Assembly (NCBI RefSeq): GCF_011050415.1
Contig: NZ_DRFS01000020.1
Span: 172,407-236,406, forward strand
Reading direction: 5' to 3'
DNA length: 64,000 bases
From: Halomonas sp.
Lineage (GTDB): Bacteria > Pseudomonadota > Gammaproteobacteria > Pseudomonadales > Halomonadaceae
The translations under genes were made by a program, and so were the position numbers. Below the pieces are notes generated by a model, which saw only the letters and a program-made list of their open reading frames with translations, had not been told where the DNA came from and searched no databases. Shown here one piece after another: positions 55,319 through 63,746 of the stretch. Every line of letters starts with the position of its first letter. Position 1 is the stretch's first letter.

Positions 55319-55759
55319 TTACTGCCTCACAGTAATCACACCACATTTAGCAGAGTGACTCACTTTGTGCGAGACACTACCAATGACAACACTGCCTAAA
55401 TTGCTTAATCCACGGCTTCCCAACACAATCGTATCGATATCAAATGCATTAGCAGAGTCTAAAATTACCCGCACCGGATCGCCCTGGGTAAGTAGCTCTT
55501 CGATTTGCTTGGCACCTTGCTCGCGTGCCGACTTAGCAGCTTGCTGTAGCAACTGCTCGCCCGCTTTCTCCCGTTCAGCGAGTGTTGCTTCGGCATTAAC
55601 AGCACCAATTCCCCATACCAGTGTGGTGGTATAGGACAGCGCTTCTGGTACGTGCAGTAAATAAAGCGTGGCATTTTCATCTAATAATTTACAAGCTACT
55701 GACAGCGCTTGCTTAGCGTGCTCAGAACCATCAATAGGCACGAGAATACGGGTATACAT
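55319..55759 (-). CDS. Universal stress protein, single domain
   Basis: 146 residues. Starts MYTRILVPIDGSEHAKQA. The ATP motif is GSRGLSNLGSVVIGSVSHKV, a perfect G-2x-G-9x-G(S/T). Monocistronic, divergent from the LysR gene across 204 bp. It resembles UspA-like proteins of the ATP-binding class. One of four Usp genes in this window. Confidence 0.93.
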   Translation of the reverse strand: MYTRILVPIDGSEHAKQALSVACKLLDENATLYLLHVPEALSYTTTLVWGIGAVNAEATLAEREKAGEQLLQQAAKSAREQGAKQIEELLTQGDPVRVILDSANAFDIDTIVLGSRGLSNLGSVVIGSVSHKVSHSAKCGVITVRQ

Positions 55760-55947
55760 GGCGAGTTCACCTCTATTTATTATGTCTTTTATTACTAAAG
55801 TCTTAGACGATATTTCACTTTCTCACGCATAAACCCTGATAGCTTTGTATCGCCTCATTGGGTTAGTTAAAAAATGTGATGCATGAGAATACTAGCCAGC
55901 TTGAAATTATCAGAAACACAAAACAAATATTATTTAAGTAGCCACTC

Positions 55948-55962
55948 ATACCTTGGAGGTAT
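55948..55962 (+). promoter_or_regulatory. ATAC-N7-GTAT site at the lysR ribosome-binding site
   Basis: ATACCTTGGAGGTAT is an exact ATAC-N7-GTAT palindrome, the consensus for the BenM/CatM regulators of benzoate and catechol genes. It overlaps the GGAGGT ribosome-binding site and ends 1 bp before the ATG of a BenM-like gene. It could mediate autorepression. Overlap with a ribosome-binding site is unusual for an operator, so coincidence is possible. Confidence 0.45.
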
Positions 55963-55963
55963 C

Positions 55964-56866
55964 ATGGAACTACGCCACCTGAGGTACTTCTGTATTGTTG
56001 CCGAAGAGCTTAATTTCACCTGCGCTGCCGAACGTTTACACATGTCGCAGCCCCCTCTTTCGCGCCAAATTAAGCAATTAGAACAAGAAGTTGGTGCAGA
56101 GCTATTTGAGAGAAGTTCTAGAGGCTTGCGCCTAACGCCTTCAGGTGTGTTTTTTCAACAGCACGCTCTACAGATACTAGAAAAAGTAGAAGTAACGATT
56201 GAAGCTACCCGCCACATGGCGCGCAGCAAGCGTACGCTCTTCGGTATTGGATTTGTACCCTCAGTGTTTTACGGGCAACTTCCCATGCTGGTGCGTGATC
56301 TACGCCGAATGGACAATGTTGAGCTCTCTCTGGCCGAACTTACAACGGTACAACAAATCCAGGCACTCAAAGCAGGCCGCATCGATATGGGGTTCGGGCG
56401 TTTACGCATCGATGACCCTGACGTTGAGCAAGAGATCCTCTTTGATGAGCCATTAATTGCAGCGCTCTCTAGCGGCCACCCGCTAGAGGGCACTACTCCT
56501 ACCTGTGAAGAGCTGGCGCGCTATCCGTTAATTCTCTTCCCGGCCAAACCCCGCCCTAGCCTTGCCGATATGGTATTGGGAATTTTCCGCCGTCAAGGAT
56601 TGAAGGTCGAAGTTGTGCAGGAAGCCAACGAGGTGCAAACAGCGCTTAGCCTCGTTGCCTCAGGTATCGGCATTACCATTGTTCCAGAGCAGGTAAAGCG
56701 GGTGCAGCGTGACGGCATTACCTACGTTGCATTAGCGGATAAGTCTATTACTTCTCCTGTTATCTGCAGCCGTCGCCGCGGAGAAAAGCCCTCCGCGCTT
56801 ATGCTGGAAGCTAATGCTATTTTAGAAGTCCTCGTTGAGAATCGTCGCTCTGGGCGCTACCCATAA
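55964..56866 (+). CDS. LysR-family regulator, BenM/CatM-like
   Basis: 300 residues from ATG 55964, set by TTGGAGG. The winged helix-turn-helix is ELRHLRYFCIVAEELNF, then ERLHMSQPPLSRQIKQLEQ. The opening is the one typical of BenM, CatM and CatR. The effector domain spans residues 90-295. Its place beside benE, an ABC transporter and a dioxygenase gene supports control of benzoate catabolism, with benzoate or muconate as effector. It converges on the Usp gene. Confidence 0.88.
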   Translation: MELRHLRYFCIVAEELNFTCAAERLHMSQPPLSRQIKQLEQEVGAELFERSSRGLRLTPSGVFFQQHALQILEKVEVTIEATRHMARSKRTLFGIGFVPSVFYGQLPMLVRDLRRMDNVELSLAELTTVQQIQALKAGRIDMGFGRLRIDDPDVEQEILFDEPLIAALSSGHPLEGTTPTCEELARYPLILFPAKPRPSLADMVLGIFRRQGLKVEVVQEANEVQTALSLVASGIGITIVPEQVKRVQRDGITYVALADKSITSPVICSRRRGEKPSALMLEANAILEVLVENRRSGRYP

Positions 56867-56884
56867 TGGTAGCAAGCCAGTAGC

Positions 56885-57688
56885 TCAAGGCCGCAGAACC
56901 GCCACCGGGCAACAAGCTTCGTGTAGCACTTCATGACTGACACTGCCTGCTACCACTTGCGAAAGACCACTGCGGCCATGAGTGGTCATTGCGAGCATAG
57001 TGTTATGGCTATCAGCTAAGTAGCTGACAATAGAGTCCGCGGGGTCTCCATGCAGGACTTCCCAATCAACCTCGAGTTTTTGTTCACTCTCGACACGCCG
57101 CGCTAGCGCATTTAGATAGCTTGATTCCATCACGTCGGCATGACTTAACGCCGATGGTTTTCTTATAGCGCTGTCTTCCATCACTTGTAACAGTTGCAAA
57201 CGCGCACCCAAACGCTTAGCCAAAGCGGCTGCATAGGGCAGGATCTGCTCGGATAAAGTCGACCCATCCACACACACGGCTAATACTTCAACCCGCTGGT
57301 GAACAAGGCTATTATAACGTGGCCCACACAAGTAAACCGGACGAAGCGCTCGGCGCACAACGCCCGCCGTTACGCTTCCAATCAGCATTTCGGACACGGG
57401 ACGACGGCCATGCGCCATCATGCATAAGCCAACATCCTCGTCACTGGCAAGCTCGCCGAGATACTCTTTAGCGCTATGATGGTTAACCACATCGAGTGTT
57501 ACCGCGCCCAGGTGATGCACTGCAATGCGCGCCTGCAACGTAGAAAGCCGGGCGGCTGTATCACCCTGCGTCGGCACCACTGAAACAGCGTTTAAATCCG
57601 CTCCAAGTTGCGCGGCAAACCTTTGGCCAAATGTCAGAGCAAGAAAGGAGCCTTCACTATCGTCGATTGCTACCACTATCTTTTCCAT
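56885..57688 (-). CDS. Universal stress protein with two Usp domains, in the benzoate transport unit
   Basis: 267 residues from ATG 57688 (MEKIVVAIDDSEG; GGAG upstream). Domain 1 ends AHGRRPVSEMLIGSVT and domain 2 THGRSGLSQVVAGSVS; both keep the ATP-type glycine pattern. It lies 34 bp after benE on the same strand and is likely the last gene of the transport operon, recalling teaD after teaABC. The palindrome ACTACAGTAGT (57707-57717) lies just upstream. Confidence 0.9.
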   Translation of the reverse strand: MEKIVVAIDDSEGSFLALTFGQRFAAQLGADLNAVSVVPTQGDTAARLSTLQARIAVHHLGAVTLDVVNHHSAKEYLGELASDEDVGLCMMAHGRRPVSEMLIGSVTAGVVRRALRPVYLCGPRYNSLVHQRVEVLAVCVDGSTLSEQILPYAAALAKRLGARLQLLQVMEDSAIRKPSALSHADVMESSYLNALARRVESEQKLEVDWEVLHGDPADSIVSYLADSHNTMLAMTTHGRSGLSQVVAGSVSHEVLHEACCPVAVLRP

Positions 57689-57722
57689 GGTTACACTCCG
57701 GCTACCACTACAGTAGTTACTG

Positions 57723-58913
57723 TTATTTTTGAGTTTTCTGGTTAAGCGAGCGAAAACGTCGGTGTAATAAGTTGTAGGCAAGTGCCCCAACGATTACGCC
57801 CCAAAAGGCGGAGCCGAGTCCTAAAAAACTGATGCCCGACGCTGTAGCAACGAAAGTAAGCACAGAGGCTTCCAAGTGGCTCTTTTCGGCAGCAAATGCA
57901 CTTATGTTACTGGTAATGGCGCCAATTAGTGCTAGACCTGCGAGAACTGCAACAAACTCACCCGGCAACGAGGTGAATAGCGCCACAATAGTGCCTGCAA
58001 AGATGCCACCAATCAGGTAGAAAACGCCATTCGCCACACCAGCCACATAGCGCTTGTCAGGATCTTCGTGAGCTTCCTTACTGGTGCAGATTGCCGCCGT
58101 AATCGCGGCGATCACCGTGGTAATACCGCCGAAAAAGGCGGTGAAAAAAGAGGTTACACTCGCCACGGTGACAATTGGCTTAGCTGCCGTGTTATATCCA
58201 GAACTACGCATGATCGCCATGCCCGGCAAAAACTGCCCGGTGAGGCTAACGAGTACCAGCGGGATAGCTAGGCTCAAGGTAGCGTTCCACGTCCACTCAG
58301 GGCGAATGAACTGTGGTTCGGCAAGTTGAACTGAAACGCCCTCCAGGCTTGCGCCTTCGATAAACACAGCCAAAACGATTCCCACCATCAGCAGCAACAC
58401 CAAGCTGTAGCGCGGGGTTAGTCGCTTAAATAGTAGGTATGCGATGATCATCCCAATCGCCAGCGCTGGCACACTCTCCAATGAAACGAAGATTCCTATA
58501 CCGAACTGGAAAAGAATGCCCGCCATCATTGCGCTGGCAATGCCCGGTGGAATCATCTGAATAATACGGTCAAAGGAGCCCGTAACACCGATGACGAAAA
58601 TAATCACCGCTGCCGTCAGATAAGCACCTACCGCTTCATTGAGTGATAATCCCGGAAACAGAGTCACTAATAGTGCTGTGCCAGGCGCTGACCATGCGGT
58701 TACCACCGGCACCTTCAGCCACAGGCTAAGGAAAATACCTGATATGGCGGCACCGATAGAGATGGCCCAGACCCAAGACGTCATCATGGCGCTTGATATT
58801 TCGGCGCTTTGAGCCGCCTGGAAAAAGATAGCGAGCGGACCAGAGTAAGAGATCAACACCGCTACAAAGCCAGCGGTGATCGCTGGAATCGACAAGTCCT
58901 TATGAAATTGCAT
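57723..58913 (-). CDS. benE: Benzoate/H+ symporter BenE family transporter
   Basis: 396 residues, about 12 helices. Conserved segments are SYSGPLAIFFQAAQ, TAWSAPGTALLVTLFPGLSLNEAVGAY and the C-terminal AFWGVIVGALAYNLLHRRF. BenE imports benzoate in Acinetobacter and Pseudomonas. It follows the ABC transporter genes on the same strand, 78 bp after livF. Confidence 0.93.
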   Translation of the reverse strand: MQFHKDLSIPAITAGFVAVLISYSGPLAIFFQAAQSAEISSAMMTSWVWAISIGAAISGIFLSLWLKVPVVTAWSAPGTALLVTLFPGLSLNEAVGAYLTAAVIIFVIGVTGSFDRIIQMIPPGIASAMMAGILFQFGIGIFVSLESVPALAIGMIIAYLLFKRLTPRYSLVLLLMVGIVLAVFIEGASLEGVSVQLAEPQFIRPEWTWNATLSLAIPLVLVSLTGQFLPGMAIMRSSGYNTAAKPIVTVASVTSFFTAFFGGITTVIAAITAAICTSKEAHEDPDKRYVAGVANGVFYLIGGIFAGTIVALFTSLPGEFVAVLAGLALIGAITSNISAFAAEKSHLEASVLTFVATASGISFLGLGSAFWGVIVGALAYNLLHRRFRSLNQKTQK

Positions 58914-58962
58914 GTAACAAATTTCCTAATGTCGCTGGATTTAGCCGTTAATAGCTAACAAC

Positions 58963-58985
58963 GCCGACAAGGCAGCCTCGTCGGC
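58963..58985 (-). terminator. Hairpin between livF-like gene and benE
   Basis: Minus strand GCCGACGAGG-CTG-CCTTGTCGGC, a 10-bp stem with one G-U pair, 6 bp after the livF stop. It is followed by GTTGTTAG and not a T-tract. Probably an attenuator or processing site in the operon. Confidence 0.6.
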
Positions 58986-58991
58986 ATCGTA

Positions 58992-59723
58992 TTAGGCAAC
59001 ACCGAGATAAGTTTCAAGGATCTTAGGGTTTTCTTTTAATCCCTGCGAATCACCGCTATAGACCACTTCGCCTTTGACCAGTAGCAGGTGCTGCTCGGCT
59101 ATATCGAGTAGGTGATCGATATTTTTATCGACGATAATAGTGGAAATACCGGTTGCTTTAATTTCACGGATGATCTTCCAAATTTCATCGCGGATCAGCG
59201 GCGCAAGACCTTCGGTCGCTTCATCAAGGATCATCAGATCAGGATTGGTTGTCAGCGCGCGGCCAATCGAGAGCATCTGCTGCTCACCGCCCGAGAGTAA
59301 GGAGCCATCGTGGTTAATACGCTGGCCCAACCGGGGGAACGTATCCAAAACACGTTCGAGTGTCCAAGGGGTTTCCCCGCGCTCGTTGGGACGCGCGGCC
59401 ATAATGAGGTGCTCTCGCACGCTGATACCTGGGAAAATACCGCGCCCTTCCGGCACGTAGCCAATACCTTGACGAATCAGCTGCCAGGGACGCCGTTTGG
59501 TTGCTGAGACGCCCTTAATAAAAACCTCGCCACGCCGCGGCGGTACAAAGCCCAGAATCGACTTTAACGTAGTAGTCTTGCCCATTCCGTTACGCCCCAG
59601 AAGACTCAACGTTTCGCCGGGCATGAGAGTTAAATTCACCCCATGCAAAATATGGCTCTCACCGTAGTAAGTATGCAGCCCCCGCGCGTCAATCAAGGGA
59701 GTCGTTGTGTTTTCTGCACTCAT
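58992..59723 (-). CDS. ABC transporter ATPase, LivF type
   Basis: 243 residues. Walker A LLGRNGMGKTT, signature LLSGGEQQMLSIGRAL, Walker B LMILDEATEGLAP. The Ala-Thr in place of the usual Pro-Thr after LDE is typical of some LivF proteins. It overlaps the LivG-type gene by 4 bp. With the adjacent genes it makes a complete hydrophobic amino acid transporter-family importer. The neighbourhood favours an aromatic acid substrate. Confidence 0.93.
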   Translation of the reverse strand: MSAENTTTPLIDARGLHTYYGESHILHGVNLTLMPGETLSLLGRNGMGKTTTLKSILGFVPPRRGEVFIKGVSATKRRPWQLIRQGIGYVPEGRGIFPGISVREHLIMAARPNERGETPWTLERVLDTFPRLGQRINHDGSLLSGGEQQMLSIGRALTTNPDLMILDEATEGLAPLIRDEIWKIIREIKATGISTIIVDKNIDHLLDIAEQHLLLVKGEVVYSGDSQGLKENPKILETYLGVA

Positions 59724-60487
59724 GCGGTTGCTCCTTTATCATGACGCCCCAGGTAGACATCGCGCACCTGTTCGCTGGTGCGTATCTGTTCAGTCGGGCC
59801 GCTCTCCAAAACACAGCCATCAACCATCACTGTGATGCGATCCGCCAAGCGAAACACTGAATCCATATCGTGCTCAATCAGTACCAACGTATAACGGTCT
59901 GTTAGGCTTGCGAGCAGTTCAGTTACCTGCGCTGTTTCTTCTCGCCCCATACCGGCCATCGGCTCATCGAGCAGCATTAGCGACGGTGCTGTCGCCAGCA
60001 CCATCGCGATCTGGAGTTGGCGCTGCTCGCCATAGCTCATGTCTGATGCGGTTGTATAAGCGCGATGAGTTAATTGGCAGGTATCTAGCACCTCTTGAGC
60101 ACGCTCGCTCACTGCAAAGGCTTTTTGCCGAGAACGCCAACTGCCAAATACTCCCCCCATATGAATACGCGCAGCCAACTCGCAGTTCTGAAGGCAATTA
60201 AGACGAGGGAATATGTTGGTCTTCTGGTGGCTGCGCCCAATCCCCATGCGCGCGATCTGGCGCGAATTTTTACCTTGAATCGGCTGGCTGCGATAAAGCA
60301 CCTGGCCTTCAGAGGGAGGAATCTCACCGGAAAGCAAATTGATGAGAGTGCTTTTACCCGCGCCATTAGGACCCAAAATAGCGTGAATCTCATTGGACTT
60401 AACATCAAAATTAACGTCGTTGACTGCCACTAAGCCTCCAAAGCGACGGGTCAAACCATGGGTGGCTAATATGATTTCATCGCTCAT
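59720..60487 (-). CDS. ABC transporter ATPase, LivG type
   Basis: 255 residues. Walker A LGPNGAGKSTL, signature MSYGEQRQLQIAMVLA, Walker B LMLLDEPMAGMG. The segment GIGRSHQKTNIFPRL between Walker A and the signature is typical of LivG (GIGRTFQ in amino acid systems; SHQ here). It pairs with the LivF-type ATPase. Confidence 0.93.
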   Translation of the reverse strand: MSDEIILATHGLTRRFGGLVAVNDVNFDVKSNEIHAILGPNGAGKSTLINLLSGEIPPSEGQVLYRSQPIQGKNSRQIARMGIGRSHQKTNIFPRLNCLQNCELAARIHMGGVFGSWRSRQKAFAVSERAQEVLDTCQLTHRAYTTASDMSYGEQRQLQIAMVLATAPSLMLLDEPMAGMGREETAQVTELLASLTDRYTLVLIEHDMDSVFRLADRITVMVDGCVLESGPTEQIRTSEQVRDVYLGRHDKGATA

Positions 60488-60490
60488 TGC

Positions 60491-61549
60491 TCAACCCTCC
60501 TTACTGTTAGTGGCGGGTTGAGCGGAGGGAGACCCTTTGGGGCCTTCGGCGGTTTCAGTAGTGGTGTGGCGCTTGCGATGCCAGGGCGGTGCAATAATTA
60601 AACCTGCAATGCCACGGGGTAATACCAATACGGCGGCAATGATGGTCAGCCCCATCAGGATCGGCCAGTGAGTGGTCATATGCTCGTAGGTAAAGAGTAG
60701 AATTTCGTAGGCGAAAGCGCCTAAAATAGGACCAAAAATGGTGCCCATGCCACCAAAAATCAGCATCATTAACACCTCGCCAGAGGTGTGCCAACCTAGC
60801 TGCGCTGGATTAGCAAAACCGTACTGCATGGCGGCTAACATGCCAGCAATAGCTGCCATCACCCCTGATATAACAAAAGCAACCAGTTTGTAGCCGCCGG
60901 TGGTATAGCCTAGGGCCTGCATACGATGCTCGTTGTCATGAATACCATCGAGCACTTGCCCGAAATAGGAGCGTGTTAGCCAGCGTAGGAATAGATAACC
61001 GATCAACAGCATGCCTAAACAGAAGTAAAAGAAGCTATAAGGGTTATCAAGATCTAGTAGCGTGCTTTCTCCTATCGCCAAGCTGGGACGGAACATAATG
61101 AAAACCCCATCTGTTCCCCCCGCAAACCGAGAAGTGCTAACGAAGTAGTAAAGCATCTGACCAAACGCCAGGGTGGTCATAATAAAGAAGATGCCTTTCG
61201 TGCGGATGACTAACACGCCGATTAACAACCCGACACAAGCAGAAATCCCCATTACCAATGGCAGCATCCACCACATTGATGCCGGACTAAAATCAGGACT
61301 GGCTAATGCCAATGTATAAGCACCCAGGCCGAAAAATAGCGCATGCCCCAGACTCACTAAGCCTAAAACCCCCACCAATAGATCCAAGCTCATCGCAAAC
61401 AGCGCAAGGATCAGCATGAAAGTCAGTTTCTCCAACATAAAGTTGGCTTGATTACCAAATGCGGCTTCCCCCCAAAGAGGAAATGTTGCCACCAAAGCCG
61501 TCAATACCAGCATGATGATCGCAACGCGCTTGGGATATCTATGCAACAT
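60491..61549 (-). CDS. ABC transporter permease, LivM type
   Basis: 352 residues, about 10 helices. Family segments are LGLVSLGHALFFGLGAYTLAL, IHDNEHRMQALGYTTGGYKLVAFVIS-like and GGMGTIFGPILGAFAYEI. An N-terminal helix (residues 8-25) and a charged C-terminal tail (TTETAEGPKGSPSAQ) flank the core. It ends 3 nt before the LivG-type start. Confidence 0.93.
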   Translation of the reverse strand: MLHRYPKRVAIIMLVLTALVATFPLWGEAAFGNQANFMLEKLTFMLILALFAMSLDLLVGVLGLVSLGHALFFGLGAYTLALASPDFSPASMWWMLPLVMGISACVGLLIGVLVIRTKGIFFIMTTLAFGQMLYYFVSTSRFAGGTDGVFIMFRPSLAIGESTLLDLDNPYSFFYFCLGMLLIGYLFLRWLTRSYFGQVLDGIHDNEHRMQALGYTTGGYKLVAFVISGVMAAIAGMLAAMQYGFANPAQLGWHTSGEVLMMLIFGGMGTIFGPILGAFAYEILLFTYEHMTTHWPILMGLTIIAAVLVLPRGIAGLIIAPPWHRKRHTTTETAEGPKGSPSAQPATNSKEG

Positions 61550-61561
61550 TTCTTATTCTCC

Positions 61562-62422
61562 TCACGCGAACAAGCCGCGTGGTTTAACTAGCAGCACGGC
61601 CGCCATAATCAGGTAGATCACCATACTGGCGAGACTCGGGATCAGCACGGAACCAAACGTAGTCGCCATGCCAATAATAATGGCGCCCCAAAACGCTCCT
61701 TTAATAGAACCGATACCGCCAATAACCACGACCACGAAACAGGTGATAAGAATGCTATCGCCCATACCGGGGGTGATGGAGGTGAGCGGCGCGGCGATCA
61801 TGCCAGCGAAGGCAGTCAGAGCAACACCAGCGCTGAAAATGAGGGTAAAGAGCGTGCGTACATTGATGCCTAAACCTTCCACCATGTCGCGATTGACCGC
61901 CCCAGCGCGAATAATGATGCCCAGGCGCGTATGACGAATAATCCAATAAATAACACCAGCCAATGCTAAGCAGACCCCCATCACAAATAGGCGGTAGACC
62001 GAATAGCGCAGGTTGGCCGTCAGTTGGATACTGGAATCAAACGGTGCAGGTACCGGCACGCTGTGCACATTGCCTCCCCAAATAATGCGCTGTACTTCGT
62101 TGAGCACTAAAATCATGCCAAAGGTAAGCAGCACCTGATAAAGGTGGTCACGTTTGTAAAGCGTATCGAGAAACAGCCGTTCGATAATAAGGCCCAGTGC
62201 AATAGCAATGGGAATAGCCACAACAATGGCCAACCAAAAATTGCCCAGTCTCATAGTCAGGTCATAAACCAAATAGGCACCAATCATATACATGGCGCCG
62301 TGGGCCAGATTGATGATTCCCATAATGCCGAAAATCAACGTCAGACCGCTGGCAATCAAAAAAAGCAGCAGACCGTACTGCAGACCGTTAAGTAGCTGTA
62401 CGCTGAAAAATGCGAGATCCAT
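61562..62422 (-). CDS. ABC transporter permease, LivH type
   Basis: 286 residues, about 8 helices. Starts MDLAFFSVQLLNGLQYGLLLF. Typical segments are GIMGIINLAHGAMYMIGAY and VVVIGGIGSIKGAFWGAIIIG. GGAGGGATCGT precedes the start. It is separated from the binding-protein gene by 65 bp with a GC-rich hairpin. Confidence 0.94.
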   Translation of the reverse strand: MDLAFFSVQLLNGLQYGLLLFLIASGLTLIFGIMGIINLAHGAMYMIGAYLVYDLTMRLGNFWLAIVVAIPIAIALGLIIERLFLDTLYKRDHLYQVLLTFGMILVLNEVQRIIWGGNVHSVPVPAPFDSSIQLTANLRYSVYRLFVMGVCLALAGVIYWIIRHTRLGIIIRAGAVNRDMVEGLGINVRTLFTLIFSAGVALTAFAGMIAAPLTSITPGMGDSILITCFVVVVIGGIGSIKGAFWGAIIIGMATTFGSVLIPSLASMVIYLIMAAVLLVKPRGLFA

Positions 62423-62447
62423 ACGATCCCTCCGAGAATCATAGTAA

Positions 62448-62468
62448 GGGGCGGGTCATGCCCGCCCC
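62448..62468 (-). repeat. GC-rich hairpin between binding-protein and permease genes
   Basis: GGGGCGGG-CATGA-CCCGCCCC, a perfect 8-bp stem, 19 bp after the binding-protein stop. Like the teaA-teaB hairpin it would protect or attenuate the transcript and raise binding-protein output. Confidence 0.7.
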
Positions 62469-62487
62469 AGGATGCCTAAAGACGTTG

Positions 62488-63657
62488 CTACATCTGACAG
62501 GCTTCATCGGGTACTTCTAGATTCTCGGCAGCGATGCTGACAACTTCGTGCTTACCATCGCGGATCTCGCGAAGGTAAATATTTTGAATGGGATGGTGGG
62601 AGTCTGAGAAGCTTAAAGGCCCGCGTGGACTTGCCAATTGAACATTGGCTAATACATCTATCAGCCGCTCTTGATCAGAGGTGTCACCTCCCAGTACAGA
62701 GAGCGCTTGAACTAGCATCATGCCCGTATCGTAGCCTTGTACCGCATAGGTATCGGGCATTTCACCGTAAGCACTTTCGTAGGCGGCAACGAAGGCTTGG
62801 TTCTGCTCATTTTCTAACGTCTCGGCATAGTGCAGTGTTGTCATCACGCCTTCACCCGCATCCCCTAAAGCAGCTAGGTTACCTTCGGTAAGAAAGCCGG
62901 AGCCTAACAGCGGTATGCTCTCCTTTAAGCCTGCCGCTGCATAATCCCTCACAAAACCTACTCCGCCACCGCCAGCAAAGAAGGTGTACACAGCGTCTGG
63001 TGCCAAGCTGGCTATTTGCGTTAGATAACTCTGAAATTCAGTGCTGGGGAAGGGTACTAAAATTTGTTCGACGATCTCGCCGCCTTCAGCGGTAAATGCT
63101 TCTTCAAAACCCGCGAGATCTTCTTTGCCACCGGCGTAATCCCAGGTAATAGTGACAATTTCACGATGCCCTTGATCGTAGGCCACCTTGCCCATTGGAT
63201 AACTGTCCTGCCACATGCTGAAAGATGTGCGGAAAACGTTTGGCATACACAGTTCATTCGTCGCGGCACCTAGCCCAGCATTGGGAATAATCATAATCGC
63301 ACCGGTCTGCTGAGCGACTCGCAACATACCCATGGCAACGCCGGAGTGTACGGGGCCGATAACGAAGTCAACCTCGTCCCTATTAACCAGACGACTCATA
63401 TTTTGTGGTGCTTTAGAAGGGTCAGCCTCTGAATCAAGTTGAACGTACTCCACTTCACGACCACCCAACTGGCCTCCCTCTTGTTCAATGGCAAGTTTCA
63501 GGCCGTTAGTAATGGCTTCACCGAGCGCAGTATAGGTACCGGAATAAGGCAGCATCAGGCCAAGCTTCACTGGTCCATCATTAGCCATTACGCTTGCTGA
63601 CATCAGAGTAGTAGCGCTCATCAAAGCTGCTAGGGAGGTCTTTTTAAATGTTTTCAT
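62488..63657 (-). CDS. Periplasmic ABC-type substrate-binding protein, likely for aromatic acids
   Basis: 389 residues with a signal peptide ending at VMAN (residue 26). A Leu/Ile/Val-binding-protein fold: VKLGLMLPYSGTYTALGEAI at the start, then VDFVIGPVHSGVAMG and IIIPNAGLGAATNELC. One Cys is in NELCMPN and another near the end (EACQM), possibly a disulfide. It lies 90 bp downstream of the dioxygenase beta-subunit gene on the same strand. Type 1 binding proteins in aromatic clusters often bind benzoate-like acids; the ligand here is inferred. Confidence 0.9.
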   Translation of the reverse strand: MKTFKKTSLAALMSATTLMSASVMANDGPVKLGLMLPYSGTYTALGEAITNGLKLAIEQEGGQLGGREVEYVQLDSEADPSKAPQNMSRLVNRDEVDFVIGPVHSGVAMGMLRVAQQTGAIMIIPNAGLGAATNELCMPNVFRTSFSMWQDSYPMGKVAYDQGHREIVTITWDYAGGKEDLAGFEEAFTAEGGEIVEQILVPFPSTEFQSYLTQIASLAPDAVYTFFAGGGGVGFVRDYAAAGLKESIPLLGSGFLTEGNLAALGDAGEGVMTTLHYAETLENEQNQAFVAAYESAYGEMPDTYAVQGYDTGMMLVQALSVLGGDTSDQERLIDVLANVQLASPRGPLSFSDSHHPIQNIYLREIRDGKHEVVSIAAENLEVPDEACQM

Positions 63658-63746
63658 TATTTAGTTACCAGGGTTTAGTTGTTGTTGAGTTATTTTTGGC
63701 TACGCTGTTAACGCAGTAAGTGACATCCCTGTCTTATTAGAGCTAA

